This document shows, in pieces, positions 1-5,613 of a stretch of 10,835 nucleotides of DNA. Source of the DNA: GCA-2733415 sp049609325 (GTDB lineage Bacteria; Bacteroidota; Bacteroidia; Flavobacteriales; Flavobacteriaceae); contig JBMYYK010000048.1 in NCBI GenBank assembly GCA_049609325.1, positions 1 through 10,835 on the forward strand, written 5' to 3'. Both the position numbers and the translations under genes were made by a program. Under the pieces are notes generated by a model. That model saw nothing but the letters and a program-made list of their open reading frames with translations. It was not told where the DNA came from and made no database searches. Numbering within the stretch: position 1 is the first letter of the stretch; each line of letters begins with the position of its first letter.

Positions 1-882
1 AAACCAGGTATGTCGTTAAAGACACATAAGCGTACCATTACCGATACTGATATTATCAACTTTGGTAACTTAACTTGGGATCATTTCTATGCACATACAG
101 ATATTACTTCTTTAGACGGAAGTATTTTTGAAAAGCGTACTGCTCACGGTTACTTTATCATATCGGCAGCAGCAGGATTATTTGTATATCCAAACAAAGG
201 ACCTGTAGCAGCTAATTATGGTTTAGAAGAGTGTAGATTCTTACGTCCAATTTATCATAACGATACGGTTTATGTTCGTTTAACTTGTAAAGAACGTGTA
301 GATCGAGATTCTAGAGGAACAGAATTACCTAGCGGAATCGTAAAATGGTTTGTTGAGGTGTTCGATCAAGAAGATGAGTTAGTAGCAGTGGCAACTATTT
401 TAACAATGGTGCAAAAGAAGAGTCCGTTTGCTGACATCAATAGAAAAACAATTTCAGGATATTTAAATAAATTGTCAGAAGATGCTAAACCAGAATGGGG
501 AACTATGAGTGCTCAAGAAATGGTAGAGCATTTAGAATATTCGGTTAGAGTAGCTTCAGGTGAAATTCAAGATTTTGAAATTGAAACACCAGAGAAAATA
601 TTAGAAAAAGTACACGAGTCTATTTATACACATACCCCAATGCCTAAAAACTATAAAGCACCTAAAGTGTTAGAAGATAAGGCTAAGGAGTTGCGTTATG
701 AAAATTTAGCTGAAGCAAAAGTTAAGTTGCTAGAAGCTTATGATGAGTTTACAACGTATTTTAAAGAAAATCCTGAAACAACTACTAAGAATGCTGTTTT
801 CGGAATCTTAGATAAGTTTGAATGGGATTTAGTACATACGAAGCATTTCAATCATCATTTTGAGCAATTTGGATTGATTTAA
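1..882 (+). CDS. paaZ: Phenylacetate degradation bifunctional protein PaaZ, C-terminal part (5' truncated by window edge)
   Basis: Partial gene: the frame is open from base 1 (K-P-G before the first ATG at 10), and that ATG aligns to the interior of PaaZ, so it is not the true start. Numbered from that Met, residues 1-138 form a MaoC-type hot-dog hydratase domain close to the C-terminal domain of E. coli PaaZ. It has the hydratase pair Asp24/His29 in DHFYAHTD, then HGYFIISAAAGLF and ANYGLEECRF. In PaaZ this domain hydrolytically opens oxepin-CoA to a semialdehyde-CoA, which the aldehyde dehydrogenase half (outside the window) oxidises. Residues about 145-290 are an extra domain absent from the E. 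coli protein. It looks like a DinB/DUF1569-type helical bundle: PEWGTMSAQEMVEHLEY near its start and a His-rich end (His276, His279, His282, His283) closing in HFEQFGL. The MaoC assignment is firm. The role of the added domain is unknown; a metal site is inference. A terminator follows directly. Confidence 0.93.
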   Translation, partial: KPGMSLKTHKRTITDTDIINFGNLTWDHFYAHTDITSLDGSIFEKRTAHGYFIISAAAGLFVYPNKGPVAANYGLEECRFLRPIYHNDTVYVRLTCKERVDRDSRGTELPSGIVKWFVEVFDQEDELVAVATILTMVQKKSPFADINRKTISGYLNKLSEDAKPEWGTMSAQEMVEHLEYSVRVASGEIQDFEIETPEKILEKVHESIYTHTPMPKNYKAPKVLEDKAKELRYENLAEAKVKLLEAYDEFTTYFKENPETTTKNAVFGILDKFEWDLVHTKHFNHHFEQFGLI

Positions 883-900
883 ACTCAAATTATAAAATAA

Positions 901-930
901 AAAAAGGGTAGTGATTTCACTACCCTTTTT
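901..930. terminator. Bidirectional intrinsic terminator between convergent paaZ and the hydrolase gene
   Basis: AAAAAGGGTAGTGA (901-914) and TCACTACCCTTTTT (917-930) are a perfect 14-bp inverted repeat around two bases. An A-run on one side and a T-run on the other make it work in both directions. It starts 18 bases after the paaZ stop and ends 3 bases from the stop of the opposite gene. Confidence 0.92.
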
Positions 931-933
931 TAT

Positions 934-2868
934 TTATTCTAAGACACTAAGTTCAATACTTGAATCTGTAAATACAGAATGGGTTTGCGTTTTATAATCG
1001 TCTTCATTAGCCTCAAAAATATTGTCTACATACGTTTGAGGGTTTAAATCGATTAAAGGGAACCACGTACTTTGCACTTGAATTTGAAGTTTATGTCCTT
1101 TCTTAAACGTGTGGTAAACATCTTGTAATTTAATGTTTACATCGGTCTTTTTATTAGGAGTAAAAGGCTCTGGTTTAGAAAAGCTATTTCTAAATCTACC
1201 TCTCATAACTTCACTACGTACCATCATGTGGTAGTTACTCATTTTTAAATGCTTCTGCATGTCTTCATTGTTTTCTTCGTAATCATGAGGATGTACATCA
1301 ATAACTTTTACAACCCAATCGGAAGCAGTTCCTGTAGTTGCTACTTTTAATTTAGCTAAAATATCACCAGCTAAGGTGAAGTCATTCTCTAATACCTCCG
1401 TTTCAAAAACCAATACATCAGGTCTTCTTGCTGCAAAACGTTGATCGTCTGTCATGTATTTTCTAGGAGTAAAAACAGTTTTGATGTCTTCAGAATATGG
1501 AACCGGTTTTTTTACATCACTCACAAACTTTATGGCATTGGTTTTATTTACTTCATTAGTTAACTTTTCATCTTCAGATAAATACAACGATTGTTTAACA
1601 ATATTCTTAGGAGGCCAAGTGTTGTAAGAGTTCCATTCTTTTTTTCCTGTATCATAAACATAAGCTTCTGGTAAATTAGATTCTTTAGAGCCGTCACCCT
1701 TTAAAAAGTGATTGAAGAATTTAGTTTCAATGTTTTTTTGAAAATCTAATGATATATTATCTCCAAAATAGTAATTACCTACAGTGTTTTTAATTTTGTT
1801 TCTAGACCACCCTCCATGATCCCATGGTCCAAACACTAATGTGTTGTAGTTGTTAGGTTGGTGTTTTTCAATGCCTTTATAAGTTTCTAAAGGTCCGTAT
1901 AAATCTTCAGCATCAAACCAACCCCCAACCACCATAGTAGCCACCGTAGAAGGTACTTTGTCTAAATGTTGTATGAGTCCTTTTTTCTGCCAAACTTCAT
2001 CGTAATTAGGGTGTTCAATTATTTCTTTCATAAAGAAATCATCTACCAACTCATTGTTGTTTTTATCAAAATCGAAATAGGGTTTAAGATTTTTAAATGG
2101 ACCGTTATCTAAAAAGAATTGATATTGGTCTTTAGTTTTTAAATCTGGCAATTGGTACCAAGAGCTATCAACTGGTTTGTTTTTATGTGTGCCGAATAAA
2201 GAAATTGCTCTAAAGTAACTAAGCATAAAAGCACCATTGTGATGGAAATCATCAAAAAAGAAATCGCCAATACAGGCTTGAGGAGACGCAGCTTTTAATG
2301 CCGGATGCGCATCTATAGCAGATACCGTTGCATAATGTCCTGGGTAAGAGATTCCCCAAGTTCCCACATTTCCATTGTTGTTTTTTACATTGTTAACCAA
2401 CCAATCAATAGTGTCATAGGTGTCTGTAGTTTCATCAGTTTGTTGTTCTGTTTTGTTAGGAATATACGCTCTCATGTTATCATAAACACCTTCACTCATC
2501 CAACGTCCTCTTACATCTTGATAGACGATAATATTGCCTTCTTTCATTAAAATTGGGTTAGGTCCAATTTTTGTACGGAATTCATCTTTACCATATGGTT
2601 TACAGCTATACGGAGTACGTTGTAATAAAATCGGGTAGGTTTTTGAAGAGTCTTTAGGAGAGTAGATAGTGGTGTGTAGTTTGGTGCCATCTCTCATTTC
2701 TATTTGCACTTCTTGCTTGGTGTAATTATCTTTTACAAAAGAGTCTTCATTGCTTTTAACTGTTCCAATCTCGTCTTTTGCTACTACGTCCTGAGTCTCA
2801 GTTTTACAAGAAATGAATCCGATAAAAAATAGTAATAAGAGTGTTTTTAAATAATTTTCCATGAGCAT
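934..2868 (-). CDS. Secreted lipoprotein CocE/NonD (S15-like) hydrolase, alpha-amino-acid ester hydrolase type
   Basis: An exported alpha/beta hydrolase of 644 residues. A short hydrophobic signal ends in lipobox F-I-S-C, with Cys21 as the likely lipidation site. The start may instead be Met3 (2862); no Shine-Dalgarno helps choose. The oxyanion-hole region is RTPYS (Tyr87). The nucleophile is Ser174 in GISYPG, and the acid and base are Asp319 (GGWFDAED) and His351 (GPWDHGG). The Asp-to-His spacing of 32 and the D-x-E-D string (Asp319, Glu321, Asp322) match alpha-amino-acid ester hydrolases as I recall them. In those enzymes a third carboxylate, here Asp206 or Asp207 in DDFHHNGAF, helps bind the substrate alpha-amino group. 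The C-terminal third (about 425-644) is the jelly-roll domain of the CocE family. Likely activity is on amino-acid esters or amides, or small peptides, outside the inner membrane. X-prolyl dipeptidase activity or a plain esterase are alternatives. It is transcribed against paaZ and away from the crotonase gene, so it is its own unit. Confidence 0.9.
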   Translation of the reverse strand: MLMENYLKTLLLLFFIGFISCKTETQDVVAKDEIGTVKSNEDSFVKDNYTKQEVQIEMRDGTKLHTTIYSPKDSSKTYPILLQRTPYSCKPYGKDEFRTKIGPNPILMKEGNIIVYQDVRGRWMSEGVYDNMRAYIPNKTEQQTDETTDTYDTIDWLVNNVKNNNGNVGTWGISYPGHYATVSAIDAHPALKAASPQACIGDFFFDDFHHNGAFMLSYFRAISLFGTHKNKPVDSSWYQLPDLKTKDQYQFFLDNGPFKNLKPYFDFDKNNNELVDDFFMKEIIEHPNYDEVWQKKGLIQHLDKVPSTVATMVVGGWFDAEDLYGPLETYKGIEKHQPNNYNTLVFGPWDHGGWSRNKIKNTVGNYYFGDNISLDFQKNIETKFFNHFLKGDGSKESNLPEAYVYDTGKKEWNSYNTWPPKNIVKQSLYLSEDEKLTNEVNKTNAIKFVSDVKKPVPYSEDIKTVFTPRKYMTDDQRFAARRPDVLVFETEVLENDFTLAGDILAKLKVATTGTASDWVVKVIDVHPHDYEENNEDMQKHLKMSNYHMMVRSEVMRGRFRNSFSKPEPFTPNKKTDVNIKLQDVYHTFKKGHKLQIQVQSTWFPLIDLNPQTYVDNIFEANEDDYKTQTHSVFTDSSIELSVLE

Positions 2869-2875
2869 ATTATGA

Positions 2876-2904
2876 TTTGGTTTTCAAAATTAATCTTACT
2901 TTTG
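2876..2904 (+). promoter_or_regulatory. Candidate Bacteroidota promoter for the crotonase gene
   Basis: TTTG at 2876-2879 and TACTTTTG at 2897-2904 (exact TAnnTTTG) are 17 bases apart, close to the -33/-7 arrangement of Bacteroidota sigma-ABfr promoters. Transcription would begin around 2910, leaving an A-rich leader of under 30 bases before the ATG at 2938. It interleaves with the opposing candidate box of the hydrolase gene, so the two divergent genes may interfere or be controlled together. Confidence 0.45.
2885..2892 (-). promoter_or_regulatory. Candidate Bacteroidota -7 box for the hydrolase gene
   Basis: Read on the minus strand this is TAATTTTG, a full match to the Bacteroidota -7 consensus TAnnTTTG, 16 bases before the hydrolase start. 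No good TTTG -33 element lies at 17-21 bases; the nearest candidate, ATTG at 2922-2919, is 26 away. The leader would be very short, so confidence is low. Confidence 0.3.
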
Positions 2905-2937
2905 AGGAATTAAAAATACAATAAAACTTTAAAACAC

Positions 2938-3690
2938 ATGACTGCACCATACGTTAAACAAGACACACAAAACGGAATTGCTACAATAGAATTTTTTCAT
3001 CCAGCTCACAATTCATTACCAGGAGATATTTTGGCTAAGTTGGCTAATACCATTACTGAAGCTGGAGAGAATCATGCCGTAAAAGTTATCATATTAAAAA
3101 GTGGTGGAGAGCGTACGTTTTGTGCAGGGGCGAGTTTTAAAGAACTGATAAACATTAACGATGCTGAAACAGGAAAAGTATTTTTCTCTGGTTTTGCTAA
3201 TGTTATTAATGCTATGCGTAAATGTCCAAAGTTTATAATTGGTCGCGTACAAGGAAAAACAGTTGGAGGAGGTGTAGGTGTTGCGTCTGCTACAGATTAT
3301 TGTATGGCATCTAAGTTCGCATCAATTAAATTAAGTGAATTAAATGTAGGTATAGGCCCTTTTGTAGTAGGACCTGCTGTAGAACGTAAGTTAGGTTTAA
3401 CAGGAATGTCCCAAATAGCTATAGATGCTAATTCGTTTTATGATGCTGAATGGGCGAAGTCTAAAGGACTATATACACAAGTATATGATTCTACAGAAGA
3501 GTTAGATGAAGCGGTTCAGGCTTTTGCAGAAAATTTATGCAACTACAACCCTGAAGCCATGAAAGAAATGAAACAAATTTTCTGGGAAGGCACAGAGCAT
3601 TGGGATACCTTATTAGCAGAACGTGCTGTAATTTCTGGTAGATTGGTATTGTCTGACTTTACTAAAGAAACCTTGAAAAGGTTTAAATAA
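2938..3690 (+). CDS. Enoyl-CoA hydratase/isomerase (crotonase) family protein
   Basis: A complete cytoplasmic crotonase of 250 residues, the usual length. The first oxyanion-hole strand is FCAGASFKEL (61-70) and the second is KTVGGGVGVASATDY (107-121). Compared with rat enoyl-CoA hydratase, the second catalytic Glu is kept as Glu134 (KLSEL), but the first (GGGCEL in rat) is Gly114 here. The two positions are exactly 20 residues apart in both proteins. Classical hydratases use both glutamates, while isomerases and some other crotonases use only the second, so this may be an isomerase or a specialised hydratase. Its place between paaZ and paaY suggests a step of phenylacetate degradation (the role of PaaF or PaaG). 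A methylglutaconyl-CoA hydratase-like role in leucine breakdown, which would suit the downstream dehydrogenase operon, is also possible. Family assignment is firm, substrate is not. It is 110 bases from paaY. Confidence 0.9.
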   Translation: MTAPYVKQDTQNGIATIEFFHPAHNSLPGDILAKLANTITEAGENHAVKVIILKSGGERTFCAGASFKELININDAETGKVFFSGFANVINAMRKCPKFIIGRVQGKTVGGGVGVASATDYCMASKFASIKLSELNVGIGPFVVGPAVERKLGLTGMSQIAIDANSFYDAEWAKSKGLYTQVYDSTEELDEAVQAFAENLCNYNPEAMKEMKQIFWEGTEHWDTLLAERAVISGRLVLSDFTKETLKRFK

Positions 3691-3700
3691 CAAACCGAAA

Positions 3701-3796
3701 AAATGTAAAATGATAAATGTAAAAGTGAGTATTTAATTTCCTTTTGCGGTTTTAAATTTTACGATTTTAAATTTTACGATTTTAAATTTTACATTT
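3701..3796. repeat. Inverted AT-rich arms able to form a hairpin upstream of paaY
   Basis: AAATGTAAAAT at 3701-3711 is the exact reverse complement of ATTTTACATTT at 3786-3796. A second GTAAAA copy at 3719-3724 can pair with the TTTTAC ends of the 15-bp repeats. The intervening region could fold into alternative AU-rich hairpins in the RNA between the crotonase gene and paaY. There is no GC-rich stem, so it is a poor terminator. Confidence 0.5.
3748..3792 (+). repeat. Three tandem 15-bp repeats directly upstream of paaY
   Basis: The unit GATTTTAAATTTTAC occurs at 3763-3777 and 3778-3792, preceded at 3748-3762 by a copy differing at one base (GG instead of GA). The array stops 8 bases before the paaY start and so occupies its leader. 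It could be a slippage-prone tract that changes paaY expression, or a binding array; nothing in the sequence decides this. Confidence 0.85.
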
Positions 3797-3800
3797 AAAT

Positions 3801-4397
3801 ATGATATATTCATTCAAAGGGTTTATACCGGTAGTTCACGAAAGTAGTTTTGTCCATCCTTTAGCAGCTGTTATAGGAAATGTAATTATAGGTAAGAACT
3901 GTTACATTGGTCCGGGCGCAGCTATTCGTGGCGATTGGGGAGAGATTATTTTGGAAGATGGTGTGAATGTGCAAGAAAATTGTACGGTACACATGTTTCC
4001 GGGTAAATCAATTACGTTAAAGGAGTCTGCTCATGTTGGTCATGGAGCAGTAATTCATGGAGCCAATTTAGGGAGAAACTGCTTGATAGGGATGAACTCT
4101 GTTATTATGGATGATGCCGTTATTGGTGATGAATGTATTGTTGGGGCTATGGCTTTTGTAAAGGCTAATACCGTTTTTGAAAAGAGGCAATTAATAGTTG
4201 GGAACCCGGCAAAAGCGATTAAAGAGGTCTCAGATGATATGATAGCTTGGAAAACAAAAGGCACTCAGTTGTATCAACAACTACCAGCTGATTGTCATGA
4301 AACCATGAGAGAAGTGGAACCGTTAAGAGAAATTCCAGAAAATAGACCAGAGCAAGAATCGTTTTATAATACTTTAAATGAGTTTTTGAAAAAATGA
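3801..4397 (+). CDS. paaY: Phenylacetate degradation protein PaaY (hexapeptide-repeat thioesterase, gamma-carbonic-anhydrase fold)
   Basis: A 198-residue protein matching E. coli PaaY along its whole length, including FVHP near the start, LIVGNPAKAI (131-140) and VEPLREI (172-178). Residues about 15-125 are hexapeptide repeats forming a left-handed beta helix. The gamma-carbonic-anhydrase metal ligands are present as His64, His81 and His86, the last two five apart as in the family, along with Arg43/Asp45 in RGDWG. The C-terminal 60 residues form the helix seen in PaaY and CaiE-type proteins. PaaY is a thioesterase reported to remove dead-end ring CoA esters (tropone/cycloheptatriene type) made in the Paa pathway, sparing CoA. 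That fits paaZ about 3 kb away on the same strand. The stop overlaps the next start (ATGA), indicating translational coupling. Start chosen at the ATG preceding IYSFKGFIPVV, which matches the family N-terminus. Confidence 0.93.
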   Translation: MIYSFKGFIPVVHESSFVHPLAAVIGNVIIGKNCYIGPGAAIRGDWGEIILEDGVNVQENCTVHMFPGKSITLKESAHVGHGAVIHGANLGRNCLIGMNSVIMDDAVIGDECIVGAMAFVKANTVFEKRQLIVGNPAKAIKEVSDDMIAWKTKGTQLYQQLPADCHETMREVEPLREIPENRPEQESFYNTLNEFLKK

Positions 4398-4936
4398 TGC
4401 CTAATCATCCTATAGAAACGGAACGTCTTATTTTAAGGCCAGTAGAAGATGCCGATTTGCAAGGTATGTTTGAACTGGACTCTGATCCTGAAGTACACAA
4501 GTATCTAGGCAATATGCCTATATCAACTTTAGATCAAGCTCAAGAAGGTATCGATTATTTGAAACAGCAGTATGCAGAAAGGGGTATTGGACGTTGGGCT
4601 GTTGTTTTAAAAGAAACCAATGAGTTTATGGGTTGGTGCGGAATTAAATATTTAAAAGAGTCGGAGCAAATGAACGGTGTTTTTAACGTGTATGAGTTAG
4701 GATATCGTTTTATTCCTAAGTTTTGGGGCAAAGGCTATGCTACAGAATCTGCACAAGCTTGGGTAGATTATATGTTTAATGAGGCTGGAGTTAAAAGTTT
4801 GTATGCAGCAGCTGATATACCTAATAAAGGTTCTGTAAACGTATTGCAAAAAGTAGGATTTCAAATTACCGATGAATTTGTGTTTGAGTGGAAGGGCACT
4901 AAAGCTAATTGCTATTGGTTAGAACAACATCAATAA
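4394..4936 (+). CDS. GNAT family N-acetyltransferase (RimJ/RimL-like)
   Basis: A 180-residue acetyltransferase of the RimJ/RimL-like GNAT subgroup. It begins TERLILRPVEDADL (9-22), has the GWCGIKYL strand (80-87) and the acetyl-CoA pyrophosphate loop after YELGYRFIPKFWGKGYATESA: the Q/RxxGxG/A motif appears as KFWGKGYA (109-116). It continues with DIPNKGSVNVLQKVGF (141-156), the family's Asn-x-x-S-x-x-V-x-x-K-x-GF signature. It would transfer acetyl from acetyl-CoA to a small amine or protein N-terminus; the acceptor cannot be told. Translation starts inside the paaY stop (ATGATG; either Met is possible) and its TAA overlaps the next gene's ATG, so it is part of the paaY operon. No functional link to phenylacetate is evident. 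Confidence 0.9.
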   Translation: MMPNHPIETERLILRPVEDADLQGMFELDSDPEVHKYLGNMPISTLDQAQEGIDYLKQQYAERGIGRWAVVLKETNEFMGWCGIKYLKESEQMNGVFNVYELGYRFIPKFWGKGYATESAQAWVDYMFNEAGVKSLYAAADIPNKGSVNVLQKVGFQITDEFVFEWKGTKANCYWLEQHQ

Positions 4937-5502
4937 TGACGTTATCTGATTTGCAGTTTGATATAGAAAAAATAAACCACAGTAAGGCTTCAAGGTCTGA
5001 TGCGGTAGATTTAGTACTTGATAATCTTGAAGTTATACCAGAACTTGTAGATAAAGCATTTAGTTCTGATAAAATTCATTTTAAATATTGCTGGTGGTTA
5101 GAGTTTTTAAATAGGCAACATATTGAGGTGTTATGTCCGTACATGGAGCTTATTCTAACCAAAGCAGAACAACTCACCAACCAATCGGCTATTAGGCCCA
5201 TTGCTCGAATGATTGAAACCTACTGTTTAAATTATTATTCTAAAACACCTAATAGTCATGTGATACACATGATGACAGATTCTGTCAAAGAACTTATGGT
5301 AACCCGATGTTTTGAATGGTTAATTGATGATCAATTAAAAGTAGCTCCCAGAGCCTATTCCATGATTAGTTTATTCCATTTAGGTAAAGATGTAGCGTGG
5401 GTGCATCCTGAATTACAGTTAATTATAGAACACAACTACTTAACAGAAAGTGATGCCTATAAAGCCAGAGCTCGCATGGTTTTGAATAAACTCAGAAATT
5501 AA
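4936..5502 (+). CDS. Helical protein of unknown function (flavobacterial family sometimes labelled adenylosuccinate lyase-like)
   Basis: A 188-residue, predominantly alpha-helical soluble protein without signal or membrane segment. The start at 4936 is chosen because its ATG overlaps the TAA of the acetyltransferase (TAATG); an in-frame ATG 27 bases upstream lies inside that gene. Repeating helix pairs suggest a HEAT/ARM-like solenoid. Recognisable blocks are AVDLVLDNLEVIPELVD (23-39), WWLEFL (53-58), SAIRPIARMIE (84-94), YYSKTPN (100-106), MVTRCFEWLIDD (121-132), APRAYSMISLFHLGK (137-151) and YKARARMVL (175-183). From memory these match small flavobacterial proteins that databases often call adenylosuccinate lyase, but it lacks the size and signature of PurB and that label should not be trusted. 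Function unknown. It is the last gene of the unit. Confidence 0.85.
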   Translation: MTLSDLQFDIEKINHSKASRSDAVDLVLDNLEVIPELVDKAFSSDKIHFKYCWWLEFLNRQHIEVLCPYMELILTKAEQLTNQSAIRPIARMIETYCLNYYSKTPNSHVIHMMTDSVKELMVTRCFEWLIDDQLKVAPRAYSMISLFHLGKDVAWVHPELQLIIEHNYLTESDAYKARARMVLNKLRN

Positions 5503-5554
5503 GGTCAATTTCATCGGGCCGATATTTGCATTACATTCTTAAAATATACTATAT

Positions 5555-5562
5555 TTACTTTG
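5555..5562 (+). promoter_or_regulatory. Weak -7-like box for the E2 operon
   Basis: TTACTTTG matches TAnnTTTG in 7 of 8 bases and is followed by CA, as in many flavobacterial promoters. It would put the transcription start just inside the palindrome at 5567. The only upstream TTTG (5525-5528) is 26 bases away, too far for a standard -33 element. Confidence 0.3.
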
Positions 5563-5566
5563 CATC

Positions 5567-5584
5567 AACTAACAATTGTTAGTT
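5567..5584. promoter_or_regulatory. 18-bp perfect palindrome, candidate repressor operator of the E2-E1 operon
   Basis: AACTAACAATTGTTAGTT is its own reverse complement over all 18 bases. It lies 30 bases before the E2 start and just downstream of a -7-like box. Its ACTAAC...GTTAGT halves resemble operators bound by TetR-family dimers. It has no T-run and is AT-rich, so it is a poor terminator. A site over the transcription start suggests repression, perhaps released by a CoA ester or branched-chain 2-oxoacid; the effector is inference, and no regulator gene is in the window. Confidence 0.6.
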
Positions 5585-5613
5585 AGTTTTATAAAAGCAT
5601 ATAAAATATACAA

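Noticed and set aside
10..12. First ATG of the leftmost frame as a gene start
   Set aside because: The frame is open upstream to base 1 and the sequence aligns to the middle of PaaZ, so the gene is cut by the window edge.
2305..2550. Plus-strand open frame within the hydrolase gene
   Set aside because: It is wholly antisense to a well-supported gene and has no recognisable protein features.
3748..3792. Possible CRISPR array
   Set aside because: The 15-bp units are directly adjacent with no unique spacers, and no cas gene is near.
4909..4935. Upstream ATG as start of the helical protein
   Set aside because: It lies inside the acetyltransferase gene. The TAATG overlap at 4934-4938 and the family N-terminus favour the ATG at 4936.
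5567..5584. Palindrome as a terminator of the preceding gene
   Set aside because: The stem is AT-rich, would have almost no loop and is not followed by a proper T-run. Its position at the next promoter suits an operator better.
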